A DNA stretch of 64,000 nucleotides from Seiridium cupressi (lineage: Eukaryota > Ascomycota > Sordariomycetes > Amphisphaeriales > Sporocadaceae): NCBI GenBank assembly GCA_036674765.1, contig JARVKI010000051.1:186001-250000 (forward strand), given 5' to 3'. Of the stretch, positions 52,906 to 64,000 are shown in pieces. Position 1 is the first letter of the stretch. Every line of letters begins with the position of its first letter. The notes beneath the pieces are model-generated. The model was given only the letters and a program-made list of their open reading frames with translations, did no database searches and had not been told where the DNA came from. A program made the position numbers and the translations under genes.

Positions 52906-55459
52906 CTACTTGCCCACACCATTTCTCCTCCTGCCACCAGATTTCGTTCTCTCAACATGCGCCTTGAGGATGTTGCGTGTCTGCACCAAACTCCGTCGGT
53001 TCTTGTTCTTGGCCTTGCCCAACGTCATGAGGAAGTTCTTCTTGCGCGCTTTCTCCTTGTTTGTGGTCGACTTGCCCTCGGCCTCCTTCTTGGCCTTGCG
53101 AATAGCTTGCGTGGATTTGTGTTCCTCGCGTTCGCCCTTGCCCTCCTTAGCCATGGCTACACGTTCCTCCTTCGTGGTCTTGCGCAGCTTGGCGGGAGCC
53201 TCGATCTGCTCAGCTGTCAAGCCCTCATCAATGTGACGTTGTTGGGCCTCTTGTTGTTTGCGCTTGCGATTGCCCATTGCCTGATCGATGCTGGCTTCCA
53301 TGCGCAATTCTTTTAGCTTGGCCAGATCTGCAGGCGTAAGAATCTGGGTAGTGGCCAGCTTAGAGAGGGTCTTGATCTCTTCTTCTTCGTCGTCCTCCTT
53401 ATCGTCATCTTCACCAGGGGTATCGTCATCTCTCCTTTGCTTTTTGGGTATCGGCTCTTCCTCATCCTCAGAATCACTGACTCGAATCCACTCACCCGAG
53501 TCACTGCTTTCCATTGAAGCAACTTCCCATTCGTCGCCTTCTTCCTCTTCTTGTTCATCCTCCTGTTCTTCGCCATCCGCAATCTCCGGTAGTCCCTTCT
53601 CCGCTCGTTTTCTCTTCCTTTCCTCGGCTTTCCACTTCTCTAGCAGTTCTAGGCCTTCAATTTCACCAATCTGCTCCTCACCAAACTTGCGTTGCTTCTG
53701 ATCGCCACTCTTCAAGCCCATAGTAGCATCTTTTCCACGATCCTTCCTCGCCAGCAATTCAGCTCCTTTCTCCCGATACAATGAGAGCAAGCCCCTCGCA
53801 GCCATGGCAACACCTTTATCCTTTGATTTGCGGTACTGCACCAAATCCTGCAAAAGAGTGTCACCCATTGCAAGTGGCTGCCTAGCACATATCTCTCTGA
53901 TGGCATTTACACCAGCTGCGCACACTTCAGCGGCAGCAGCTTCCGAAACAAACTCGTTTGCTATCTTGTCGAGCAGAGGTTCAAGGACATCAGGTGGTAT
54001 GTGATCGTGTGTTGCTTGGGCCAGAGACGCCAAAAAGGAGGTCGCGGATTGTTGTTTGGGTGTGAGATATTTGATGAACCAGGAGTAGAGCTCGATTACT
54101 GGAGCACTTGATATTAGCAATCTATTCATCAAGGGTGCTTGACGAGTGATTGAGAGTTAAGTAGATTATGCCTCAGGAACAGAAGCACATATTCTCGGAA
54201 TTGCTTACCTGTAAGTTTGTGAAGACCGACGAGACGTGTGACCAACTGTAAGATCTGTAGTTTGGAGTCGAGTGATAACCTAGCCTTCGAGCTCTGCAGA
54301 TGCTTGTGGAACAAGATCTCGGCGAAACCTTGAGGGTCGTGAAGTAGATGAAGCGCTGAAAAGTTCAAGGGATGCGGAACATTCTTCTTTTTCTCCTGTC
54401 TCTTGACTTTGTCGACAGCCTTTTCCAGAGCCTTAGCCTTCTTCTTGGTCTTCTTGTTAATTCCAATCTGATGTTTGACTTTCCTGATGTCGACATTTTC
54501 ATCCTCACTATCATCATCTTCTAGTTCCTCGCGCTCCTTGTCTCCACCGAGGAAAAATCGAACTGCGCTGACAACAACTTTTTCGTTCGAAGAGAGACAA
54601 GCTTCGCGCATGACATCAACCGGCTTCGCATCAGTCCAAACTTGTCGTTTCCATAATTCTAATGACGAAAATCGTGTTAGCTCTCGATCTTCTTGTCGAG
54701 CCAGAGATCCCACTGCATGGACAGTGTCTTTGGTACCACGTACCCCTTGTGAGCTTGACTGCCCATAGAGCCTTCGGAGAATCGCGATCTGAAGTGACAA
54801 GATTGTAGAGAACCGTCTGCATTGTTCGGTTGAGTTTGTGGTTAACCGACTTTGTATTTGAGGATCTTAGCTCGCTGACGATCTTGGTGAACAACAAGCT
54901 TCGCAACGTTTTGCTCGGCGTACTTGTCAAGATTGGAAAGAGCGTCGTTAACAGATAGCCAGAATCGATAACTTCTTTTCGTCTCAAAAGAACCAGCGAG
55001 CTGACAACCTTCTCACGTAGCTCGGGCTCCAGAATTGCATGATGTCTCGTCAAGATCTCCTTCAACTCGTCGGGAAATCCTGCCGTGTGCTCAGGGTAAA
55101 GATTGGCAACGTGGGCGATGAGGTCGATCTGTTCTCGGAACGATATGAGAGCACCCGAGTCGCTGCTCAAGGGCGCGGCCATGAACTTATCGAGTGAGGA
55201 CCCATATTGTTGGAAGTGCGCCAAGAAGTCCTGTTCATATGCAATTGGATCGCGCCTGATCTGGACGAAGTCAGTTATGCTGTAGTATGGCACCCATGGT
55301 TGATAAAACTAGAATCAAATGAAAACACGAGGTACAAATGGATAGCAAGGGTCGGGACTGGTGGGATTCAATAGGTTGCATGGAGTTGCGTACCTTGAAC
55401 TGAAGGCCAGCAAGGTCCGCCTCGACCTTTTCAAGAGCGGCGACCTTCCGCTTGCCCAT
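52906..55459 (-). CDS. SDA1: SDA1 homologue, 60S ribosome biogenesis factor, 4 exons
   Basis: Nuclear/nucleolar protein needed for 60S pre-ribosome export and passage through G1. Exons: 55459-55394, 55260-54744, 54658-54209, 54098-52906, all GT-AG, total 741 aa, close to yeast Sda1. The N-terminal helical-repeat domain (IRRDPIAYEQDFLAHFQQYG..., HVANLYPEH, FPDELKEILTRHH) precedes the conserved WTDAKPVDVMREACLSSNEKVVVSAVRFFLGGD and an acidic/basic stretch. HDPQGFAEILFHKHLQ and YSWFIKYLTPKQQSATSFLASLAQATHDHIPPD follow. The C-terminal half is highly charged (acidic run around 560-620) and ends in a basic tail KKNFLMTLGKAKNKNRRSLVQTRNILKAHVERTKSGGRRR, typical of the family. The first intron was chosen to join QFK to IRRDP, the conserved spacing. 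Confidence 0.95.
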
Positions 55460-56329
55460 GTTGATGCTTGAGTGGTGGTGTTCAAACGGGACTGATTCGC
55501 GACGGCGATTGTTGTTTCAATTGGCCTTTCGCCGTGTTCAACACAGCGAAGGGTCTCCCAAAATTTTTATCTTATCGCTTATCGATACGAGAATCCCCAA
55601 TGCAATGTGGGGTGGGGTTGGCTAAGTACCGTGACACCCCGCCTCTGTCCAGTATTGATCTGTCCAGGTATAAATAATCCATAGACCTTTGCCAAGAGTA
55701 CAGGCAAGCCTTTGCTCAAACAGCGAGCTTATATTTTGTCAGTCGTGTAGGTGTCGTATTGGTCTTACTGGTGTTTTTAACAGCACTTCACAACACAGCC
55801 AAATGATGCATAGCCTTCGCCTTTTAGCCTGTCACCAAGTACGCAGCTGGTTAGAGAAGAGCCACAGCCTGTAAGCATGGGCGAATATTACGCTGCTTCT
55901 CGTTATAGAAGTCGAACGTTTATAGCCCTGTGACGCTCGTAAACTGCCTTCTTTCAATAGCAGCCGTGCTTTCATAACAAATATCACCGTGTTACTATTC
56001 CTTTACTAGTGTATCATAACTATCGTCATGTCGTTATTTATTCTCAGCACGTTTCACGTATGGTTCCGTCCGGTCTTTGATGCTCGGGCGGCCTGGAACA
56101 TTCCTTGGAAATATCTTTGGCGTCTATTGTTGCTCCAGTCTATAGCACTACATTGTAATCACAAACTCATTTTGGCACACTACCCTACCTATTCTCTTGG
56201 CCTTTCAAGGCAGAATGGTTACTCCTGTCACTAGGTTGTATAATCCGCGTACTTGTTTACGATCACCCCACGTATCATAAAGCCGGTAGACTGCGGCCGT
56301 TGCATCTTTATATGCGCCTAGGCGCCAGA
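55460..56329. other. Intergenic, nothing recognised
   Basis: About 870 bp upstream of SDA1; contains its promoter. AT-rich toward 56 kb. No gene recognised. Confidence 0.5.
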
Positions 56330-57558
56330 GACTCGGATACAGTCTCGCATCTCACGCCGATCCACAAGGAAACCGCGTTGGGACAAATACATACCTCAAG
56401 GCAACTCTTGCTGATGCTGCCAAATATCCTCTGACGATTCAGTTTGACAGCCTTGTGACAAAAATTCTCTTCAACGATGACACGGCCAACCCTACTGCCA
56501 TTGGTGTTGAGCTTCTTAGAGGCAAGTCCTAATACAGCGCAGATCCCCGATATAATGCCTCGGCCGAAGGAACAGTTGATGAACGCACAGACCACGTGGA
56601 GTGGATCAGTGGGGTTCTTAGTCTTAGGCCTTCACGGCAGCAGAGGGGAGCTTCCTTCTCCGATCATCATCATCCTCACGGAGGACCTCAATATACGGAT
56701 TTCTCCCCATATTGCCGTCCATCAACAGTTGAGCAGATTTTCGCCAACAAAGAAGTAATCATTTTCCGATGGCGTATTCAACACACCCTAAATTATTAAA
56801 TTGTCCGGCATTGGCCCCGCGGATGAGCTCAAGAAGTTTCGACACACCCGTCATTAAAGACCTCCCAGGACTCGGAGAAAATTTGGCGATAACTATGAGG
56901 GCTATGTGTTAGGGCTTACAGCGCGATCTTTTTAAGGTGCTAATGCTGCTCCTTTTTCTGTCATGCTGAAGACTCCCACTTCTGGGACGGGTCATCCAAA
57001 CATCTACGCCTGGTTCACCTCTTTCCCCTTGAGGGGTTCTGGCCGTGCTTCACGACCAACGACGGACCATCACAGTACGAGTGCGCCTTCGTGCACAGGA
57101 CTCCAAGTCGCAAGCCGGTTACGTACGGTTGCGATCTGCTGACCCGCGCGATGCCCTAGAGATTAACCTCCGCTTCTTCGAACATGGCGAGGAAGACGAC
57201 CCGCAGGAGATTTTGAATGCCGTCAAGGTCATTCGTCCAGCTTTTCACGCCGCTCCGGCGCCGCTGATTCCGTTAAACAAGTTACATCCGTGTCCCGACA
57301 AGAACCAGAACTGTACCGACGCGCAGATCAAGGAAACATTGAAGTTTCAGGCACACAGGCATCATGCTACAAGTGCATGTGCTATTGGGCCTGCGGCCGA
57401 CAAGATGGCGGTCCTTGATAGCAAGTTTAGGGTCCATGGTGTCAAAGCCTGCGGGTCGTGGATGCCAGCGCATTCCCCTTCGTACCAGGAGCATTCCCGG
57501 TTTGCCCTACTAGGATGCTTGGGGAGAAGGCGAGTGAGGACATATTGACTGGTGCTTG
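56330..57558 (+). pseudogene. GMC oxidoreductase pseudogene
   Basis: Middle and C-terminal part of a GMC flavoprotein scattered over three frames. In order: SHADPQGNRVGTNTYLKATLADAAKYPLTIQFDSLVTKILF, GVELLRGKS, LSGIGPADELKKF then DLPGLGENL, a stop after YEGYVLGLTARS, HPNIYAWFTSFPLRG, ECAFVHRTPSRKPVTYG, ALEINLRFFEHGEEDDPQEILNAVKVIR, the catalytic-His stretch HRHHATSACAIGPAADKMAVLDSKFRVHGVK, and after another frame change LRVVDASAFPFVPGAFPV to the stop at 57556-57558. No FAD-binding N-terminus is seen. It belongs to a different GMC subtype than the remnant at 44.4 kb. Confidence 0.8.
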
Positions 57559-59254
57559 AATGCTCAATTTTGGTGAAACTGGTAAGTAGAACAATTTACA
57601 TTAAGCCAAAAGAAATAAACTTGGTCGATAGGGGTTTTGATGTCCTAGATTTGTTGTCTATTATTCCAAGGGGATAAATTTACACTCGGCCGAAAGACAG
57701 TGTACAGGAATACAAATTATCTCCCTCCCAATATCTTACTCAGCTGTGGCGCTACATGAAGCGCCTATGTACCTGCTGCAAACCGTGAAGCATCCTCAGT
57801 ATTTCCATTGACCACGAATCAGACCTGACACAACTCCACCATCTTCAACCAATAGCACTCAACAAGCAGACCTAGTTCTCGGAGAAGTATTACCCATTGC
57901 GTTGAAAATGAAATTCATAATATTGCCCGTGACACTCCTCTTGTTCTCGGCCCCCGCCAACACCAAGGGCAAATGCTCTGGCACTGCGACCGGCCTTTGT
58001 CTCAGCCAAGCTATCTGTGTTTCCGCGTCAAGCTGTATCCCGACTCTTGTCCTAGTGCGATCACTAAAGAGCGAGTAAATCACTAATTCTCCACTTGTGG
58101 TTATCGCTAAAATGCAATATAGTTTCTGCGGCTGCAAAAAGGACCTGGGTTAGTTTGACAAAGCCATACTTCATCTATATCTTTTGGTCACCACCACGAT
58201 CTTAAGCTACACAGCCAGCCAACTTAGCAGATGGCTAGTAAAGATTCGCTACATCAATGACCTCAAATCTCTCCACCCAGACATGTTCCTGCAAGTAACT
58301 AATCTGCACAATGCCATTAAAGCTTGTAGCATGATGTGAGACGGACTTATGAGGCTTCCAAATCGTATGATCGCAAATATCGTATTTCTTAGACACCATC
58401 CTTTGAAACAACCTCGGCACAAGAGTATTTCAACACAAAATGAAGGTCTAAACCAATATTCATGCCATGCCATGCTGTGCGCCTAGATCAAGCGCAAAAT
58501 TACCAAATCGGGCCAAAACCACGAGCCGTGGCACGGACTTCCGTGTCCCAGTATCAACCCATCGCAATAACCGTACTACTTCAGTCGAACGCGCCAAAGC
58601 TGCCGATTGGGCCATTTATGAGTAATGAAAGGCGCTGTTGGACATTCGGATGGAGAAGGAAGACACTGCTGATGTGGTCATCCCAACTCTTGCGACAAGC
58701 AGCCTGTCCTAGCGCGGCCAAACCTCAACCTCCACGCGTTTCAGGGGCTCCATCGCAACTGGTAACGGAGACCAATCGCATTTTCGCATCCAACGTCTGA
58801 AGTATTCCTTTTGCTATACCGAGGCTTGGAAGGATGCCTATTCATTCTAGTTTCTTTCTGGAAGCCTCCTAAGTCCCCGATGTTCAGACGCTACGTGCTC
58901 ATCCCTGTAGCAGATCAAGTGGCTAAGGTTTAAACAGTAGAGAAAACTGAACCGAGGCATTGGGAATTTCTCGATCCTTGTCAACCTTGTTTGGCTTGGC
59001 TCTGACAGCACAATGCCTGCCCATCACATTTCCTTTTTGGGCTCAAGTCGCGGGCCGTATGTGACCATTTCGGGACAACACCATCGTCTGGGATTGGAGG
59101 CCAAGATGCCACCCGTGGGTGCGCCGTGGCAGCTGAATGATAGGAGACACATAGGATTTATAGACCATGTTCATCCCAAGGAGTCAGCCACCATGAGGGC
59201 ATCAATTCACGTCATTCTTTCATAGTCCGATATCTCCATTCAAACACGACCAAG
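57559..59254. other. Long intergenic region, nothing recognised
   Basis: About 1.7 kb. Short frames only. The end is the presumed promoter of the cutinase gene. Confidence 0.5.
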
Positions 59255-59998
59255 ATGCCGTCTCTAATCTCAGCTCTCCTCCTGGCACTCACTGCCACCT
59301 CGTCGATCGTCCTGGCGACGCCCCTCGACAAGCGCCAGAGTCTTGCGGGCACAACACAGAATGGACTGTCTGGGTCCTGCAAGGGTATGACGGTGATTTT
59401 CGCCCGCGGTACTACCGAGCAAGGAAACGTAGGATCGGTTGCTGGGCCGCCATTCTTCCAAGCGCTATCGGGCAAGATGGGCGGCGACATCGCGGTGCAG
59501 GGTGTGGATTACCCCGCTGATATTCCCGGCTTCCTCGCAGGAGGAGATGCGGCTGGTAGCAAGACTATGTGAGTCGCAATGCCCTCTGGGATGGGAGGAT
59601 CCAGACTGATATATCTAAAGGGCATCACTCGTCACACAGGCTATGACGCAATGTCCGGATACAAAGGTCGTCATGGCTGGGTACTCACAAGGCGGGCAAC
59701 TAGTGCATAATGCTGCAAAAATGTTGCCGGCGGCGACGTCGTCCAAAGTTGCTGCTGCTGTCATTTTTGGTGATCCTGGTATGAGCACCATCTTTCAAGC
59801 ATCGGCCTAGACGACACATTGACGAGGATTATAGATAACGGCGACGCCGTGCAAGGTGTTTCAAGCGCCAACACAAAAGTCATCTGCCACACTGGTGACA
59901 ATATTTGCCAAGGCGGAGATCTGATCCTGGCACCGCATTTGACATACGGCCAGGATGCAAATACTGCGGCTTCATTCGTTGCATCTACCGCGGCGTAG
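59255..59998 (+). CDS. Cutinase, secreted, 3 exons
   Basis: Secreted serine esterase of the cutinase family (CE5), acting on cutin or other polyesters. Exons 59255-59568, 59621-59778, 59835-59998, GT-AG, giving 211 aa, the usual size. A signal peptide (MPSLISALLLALTATSSIVLA) is followed by a Lys-Arg processing site (LDKR). Catalytic triad: Ser in GYSQGGQLV, Asp in HTGDNICQGGD and His in APHLTYG. Oxyanion region near VIFARGTTEQGNVGSVAGPPFF. The four conserved Cys (GSCKG, TQCP, KVICH, NICQ) form the family's two disulfides. No lesion. Suggests a plant-associated or saprotrophic lifestyle. Confidence 0.93.
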
Positions 59999-60249
59999 AT
60001 AGGTAGTCATGACAGCGAAGTCAAACAAATCATCGCGGGGGTTCTTGATGGTTTGAGGAATGTTCATGGAGGCGCTGGTCGATCACATGGACGAATTAGG
60101 TTCCACAATAATTAGTGTTTATTCTTCTTCTGCCTATAAGTCATATTGATCGGAAGTTTCCTCCACTGTTGAGTGATCTCGCCGCCCACTGGTGGACGCT
60201 CGAGCTCGAGCAATGCATCGTTGCTCCGAAGAAATCATCGATGATGTCC

Positions 60250-60609
60250 TTAGCCATCGTACAAAAAATTGTCTTGTTCCACCTCATTTCTTTGTGCTGA
60301 CCACTGTTCCATATCTTTCTGAGACCAACAATTTTTGCAGACTACATGACTACAAGGACTATCCTCGGTTCCAGTACATGTGCCTGTAGAATTTGGGCTT
60401 TGGCCACATTCGCAGCAACACCAGCCGGTGCCTTTCGTCTGCCAGGCACATTCTTCATCGGGACAGGGGTATTGTGTGGTGACCACCTCACCCGTATCTT
60501 CAGAGCTCTCACATATCGTCCATGTTGAGGAATCGCCACGTGAGCAGAAACTTTGGAAACCAAAGCTCTGGTGGCTGCACGGATGCTCAACGGTGTATGT
60601 GACGCACAT
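60250..60609 (-). CDS. Cysteine-rich small protein, 119 aa
   Basis: Single-exon frame from the ATG at 60609 (MCVTYTV). Seventeen or so Cys in pairs: HPCSH, SFCSRG, YPCPDEEC, WCCCECGQ, TCTG, PCSHVVCKNCWS. The CCCECG and C-x2-C arrangements, plus HVVC-x2-C, suggest zinc binding. Similar short Cys-rich proteins of unknown function are widespread in ascomycetes. No signal peptide, so it is not an obvious effector. Convergent with the cutinase gene. Confidence 0.6.
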   Translation of the reverse strand: MCVTYTVEHPCSHQSFGFQSFCSRGDSSTWTICESSEDTGEVVTTQYPCPDEECAWQTKGTGWCCCECGQSPNSTGTCTGTEDSPCSHVVCKNCWSQKDMEQWSAQRNEVEQDNFLYDG

Positions 60610-61061
60610 GTTGATCACCTGAGTAATGCTTTTATTCTCAGTGGTTGAAGTCTTAAGAATATTTAGGTTCGTTGACGTGCTTGCTGCTATGAAGTCATGA
60701 ATACTGAGAACTTGACTATTGTTGTTTGAGGCAGAGGGACTCGGTTGATGTAGATGATGTGTTTAGTTTGCCTGCAGTAGGTTGAGCCTCTGGTATTTAT
60801 ATGGTCGAGGAGCAGTGAGTAGCAACCTGAGTAACCGCTGATCCGCCAGTCATCCAGTGAATCAGTTCTTAGGGTGGTCAAGGTTTTCATTTTGGGGGTA
60901 ACAAAATGATATTCACAGCATATGCGCCAAAAACAAGCACAGTGCGGCCTGTCTAAGAGTGGTATGTCTCCAACAGAAATTAGACTAGACAATATAAATT
61001 TTCAACGCCGAACACCTTTTACTTGGCAAAATACAGTTGTAGTTGCATGCTAATAGCAAAT

Positions 61062-62558
61062 CTATCGCGTTGACTCGATGGCTTGTTCTAGGATGTTCAA
61101 ACCACTGTCAATCTCTTCGACGCTAATGGTCAAAGCCGGAACGAAACGCAAGGTATTAGTGCCCGCTGAGATGATCAACAAACCCCTCTCTCGAGCAGCT
61201 TTGATGATGGGCGTTGGGTCTTGGGTAAGTTGCAGACCGAGGATGAGGCCCTTGCCTCTGACCTCGCTGATGAGATCCGGGAAGCGTTCTCTGAGCTGGT
61301 CAAACCTCTTGCGGAGAAGGTTTGATTTGTCAATGACGCCCTTCTGTAGCTCGGGATCGGTCAAACGAGAGAGCACGTAGTGCGCAAGTCGACTAGCCAT
61401 TGGGTTTCCACCAAAAGTGGTGCCATGGTCACCAATCTTGATCTTCTCGCTAACATTGCCGTTCACTACTGTGGCGCCAATGGGGAAACCGTTACCAAGA
61501 GCCTTTGCGGTCGTGATGATGTCGGGATGAGCCTCCTTCGGCAGATGTCCGTGAGCCCAGAGGGTACCAGTGCGCGACATACCGCACTGAATCTCATCGT
61601 AAACGAGAACGGCACCAACATCTCGGCATCTTTTGGCGAGAGCAATCAAGAAGTCATCGTTTGCAACATTGACGCCTCCCTCACCTTGAATTGGCTCAAT
61701 AATCACACCACATGTCTTCTCCGTGACTAGGTCGTTGATACCAGCGATGTCATTGTAGGTTCCGTACTTGAACCCAGGTAGCATGGGGGCGAATGGCTCT
61801 TGGTACTTGGGATTGGGTGTGGCAGACAAGCTTCCCATAGTTCGACCATGGAAAGACTGATGGAAAGAGACAACCTCATGCTTAGCCCCAGAGGGATCTA
61901 GCACCTTGCCAGCTTTGCGAGAGAACTTGATAGCGGCCTCATTAGCCTCGGAGCCTGAGTTGCACACAAAAACTGTGGCTGCATCGTGCATGGCTCCCGA
62001 CTCGACGGTCTTTTCTACTAAGAGCTGCGAGAGGGCACCAGTCCAGGGGTTGTAGTACAAGTTCGAGGCATGCCATAATGTTTTGGCCTAATATGGCGGT
62101 CAGTCACGAACATTTCCTTATCATGCCTACCCATGACGCATTCTAGTCTGACATTACACAAAGACTGAATGCATGCTGCTCGGGTAGCGTTGAATTCTAC
62201 TGACCTGATCTGCGATGATCCTCGCCATGCCCGGGTCACAATGGCCTAGCCCATTGACGGCAATGCCCGACGTAAAATCCAGATATTTCCGGTTCTCCAA
62301 GTCGTAAAGGTAGGATCCCTCGCCCTGGACAAACACCGGAGGCGGGCGGGCGTATGTTGCGAGCATGTACTTCTGGTGCTCCTTCACCATGGCGGCGCTT
62401 GGCGAATCCTCAGCAGGGTCCGGGTTTGGCAGCGCCGCATCTCGGGCAATAGCTTTCTGAGCCTCCTGGGACAGGTTGGAGGCGGCTGCAGCCTGTGCAG
62501 AGGACATGCAGCGTCGGCCAGAGGCTAGGGCCCTGCGTACAGGGAGTCGGAAAGCCAT
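61062..62558 (-). CDS. ARG8: Acetylornithine aminotransferase, mitochondrial, 2 exons
   Basis: PLP-dependent class III aminotransferase converting N-acetylglutamate semialdehyde to N-acetylornithine in arginine biosynthesis, in mitochondria. Exons 62558-62205 and 62087-61062 (GT-AG, phase 0) give 459 aa. A basic, Ser/Arg-rich presequence (MAFRLPVRRALASGRRCMSS) precedes the mature start. Motifs: KYLDFTSGIAVNGLGH, substrate and cofactor-binding VCNSGSEANEAAIKFSRK, GVIIEPIQGEGGVN, LVYDEIQCGMSRTG, and the PLP lysine in TAKALGNGFPIGA. Nothing is broken. Swainsonine clusters may contain an aminotransferase, SwnA, but this gene's features fit the housekeeping arginine enzyme and it lies 30 kb away. 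Confidence 0.94.
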
Positions 62559-63900
62559 TGTGCTTGAAGTCGGATGGCAATGGGTTTGTGACTGTCAACC
62601 GATATGTCCTTGACACCTGGTAGAAGTAGTCGGAAAATCTCATGATTCACCCACACTAGTTTTATCGATAAGAGAGGCCGCCGACGTCGGCAGGACAAGA
62701 GAGTCAATTATGCACGAAAAACCACGTCCTCGGACCAATGGCGTGTTGCAATTTATATTTGTCGACTATTCTGGGAAGCAATAGGCGGGAGATGTTATTG
62801 AAAAGAAGTGGACTTCTTTGCTATGACTGTCTGTCTCTTGCCAAATGATGTTTTGTGTCATACAATGCAGTATTAGCATGTCGGGTCGCGTAGGACGCCT
62901 TTTTACCACCTACGCTGGGTTGCTGATAATAGCCATCACAGCTCAAATCCAGGGCCAAACCTAGATTGTAAATCATTCAATCATCAAGTATGTGACATGG
63001 ACAACTACATATGGAATCCGACGAGACGGTTGAATCAATACGTTACACCATAATTGAGGCATGACATCAACTGAATAGCAGAGCATTCGAAGGCTGTAAG
63101 GGACGTTGTACAATTACTGCAAAAGTCCCTTAGAAATTGTCTCCACTGCTAAATACTCGAGGCGATCGGCAGAATACGGTAGGGTATGTTATGTCCCGAT
63201 TGTCATCTGGACTTGATCGCACGTCGGAAGCATGGCAGTTGGCTGGGTTCTCCAACGATCAACGTGATACAGTAAATCCACCTCTGAGTACATGCATGGA
63301 TGTCTTTGTGCTGCCGCTTGTACAGCACGGTGGAGGCGTCCTACATAAAAAGCAGACGGGGTAGGCGGGCTCTAACTAGCGGATGGTGGGGTCATTCCAG
63401 GTCCCTGGGAAAGGCTGGAGACGTCAGGTGGGATGGATGCCAACTTTCACATGTCAGCCCAGAAGCTGCAAACGTCAGACGCAGCCATTCACGGCATTCC
63501 ATTTGGCAAAACCCGCGACGCCTTCCATCCCACGCCCGTCAGCCGCCAACATGGCCCGGCTCTAATTCCTGATTGACGCCCTCTCATTGTTGCATCTCTC
63601 TTGTTCGGCTATCCAAGGTCGTTGTCCTCCCAGGTCCTAGAAACAATTACATGTCCATCCTGCTTCTCACGCACCCCCTCCATCTCATGTCTCGCCGCTA
63701 ACGTTGACTGACTCGGAGCCTCGGGAACCATGCTTTGGACTCGTGATCCCCAGTCCACTGCGCAAGCCTGCCGCTCATCAAGGCTCTAACATCCGATCGA
63801 GCCTTTTTAGTCTTCTGCGGTCTATTTTTGCATTTACGCTCTCTCTCTCTCTCTCTTTGTCTTTCTTTCATGCCATAGATTTGCATCGCTGGCGGTCGAC
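62559..63900. other. Intergenic region, divergent promoters
   Basis: About 1.3 kb upstream of ARG8 and of the right-edge gene. A (CT)n microsatellite lies near 63838-63858, typical of fungal 5' leaders. No other gene recognised. Confidence 0.5.
63838..63858 (+). repeat. (CT)n microsatellite
   Basis: Eleven-odd CT dinucleotides about 45 bp before the right-edge ATG, in the probable 5' UTR. Confidence 0.8.
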
Positions 63901-64000
63901 ATGTTAGACCACGTGCTGGGTAGACCCTCCGTCAAGTCGCGGAGGTTTCAGGTCCTGGCCGTTTTGGCCTTCTGGTCTGTCTATATCTTCAAGTAGGCTC
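63901..64000 (+). CDS. Partial gene at right edge, first exon of unidentified protein
   Basis: The ATG at 63901 opens a frame of about 31 codons: a short basic stretch (GRPSVKSRRFQ) and then a hydrophobic segment (VLAVLAFWSVYIF), which looks like a signal anchor. At 63993 GTAGGC may be the donor of the first intron; otherwise a TAG stop follows. The pyrimidine-rich leader before the ATG supports a true gene start. The family cannot be named from this fragment. Confidence 0.5.

Noticed and set aside
53288..53701. Serine-rich 137-codon ORF on the plus strand
   Set aside because: Mirror of the acidic GAG/GAA-rich tract of SDA1; the Ser runs are just reverse-complement codons.
61062..62558. Aminotransferase as SwnA of the swn-like cluster
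   Set aside because: Mitochondrial presequence and ARG8-type motifs fit arginine biosynthesis, and it lies about 27 kb from the dioxygenase gene.

Overview
The window is nuclear DNA of a filamentous ascomycete (Pezizomycotina). The protein genes carry short GT-AG introns (about 45-205 bp) with TACTAA-like branch points. The families are typical of moulds: HET-domain proteins, C2H2/homeobox regulators, MFS permeases, a cutinase, a CYP53-like P450 and a dispersed 5S rRNA gene. No finer taxonomic placement can be read from the sequence alone.

Layout: 80-3148, beta-mannosidase (GH2). 6.6-16.3 kb, a catabolic/transport block: two allantoate-permease-type MFS carriers, a CYP53-type benzoate 4-monooxygenase-like P450 and a monocarboxylate-type MFS carrier. 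17.6 kb, a small zinc-ribbon-like ORF. 18.2-20.0 kb, a homeobox + C2H2 transcription-factor pseudogene with an intact-looking 5S rRNA gene inserted in it, flanked by a 5-bp repeat. 20.9-34.8 kb, a biosynthetic core. It holds a bifunctional PLP lyase/M20 hydrolase, a 2506-aa NRPS-PKS hybrid (A-T-KS-AT-KR-T-reductase), a divergent NmrA-type reductase and a PhyH-type Fe(II)/2-oxoglutarate dioxygenase. The synthase architecture plus reductase plus dioxygenase is the combination known from swainsonine (swn) clusters. Only one reductase and one dioxygenase are present here, so this is either a reduced/partial swn locus or a swn-like pathway to another product. The PLP/M20 fusion next door is not one of the canonical swn genes I know.

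37-57.6 kb is accessory and decayed. It holds a HET-domain fragment with an in-frame stop, a DHA2-type MFS pseudogene, a GMC oxidoreductase tail abutting a truncated methyltransferase, a rhodopsin-like membrane-protein pseudogene, a BBE-type FAD oxidase of uncertain N-terminus and a second GMC pseudogene. Intact genes sit among them: a small membrane protein, an EthD-like protein with a GC-AG intron, a full-length HET protein and a five-exon SDR. A 41-bp fragment identical to the 5S gene lies at 43.91 kb. The conserved housekeeping gene SDA1 (52.9-55.5 kb) sits between the decayed stretches. The right end holds a cutinase, a Cys-rich small protein, mitochondrial acetylornithine aminotransferase (ARG8-type) and the first exon of an unidentified gene.

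How the core might work (inference): the synthase activates an amino acid (pipecolate in the swainsonine pathway), extends it with malonyl-CoA, ketoreduces it and releases it reductively. The NmrA enzyme would reduce the cyclic iminium and the PhyH enzyme would hydroxylate the bicycle. The synthase and reductase genes share an 880-bp divergent promoter containing three tandem 16-bp repeats.
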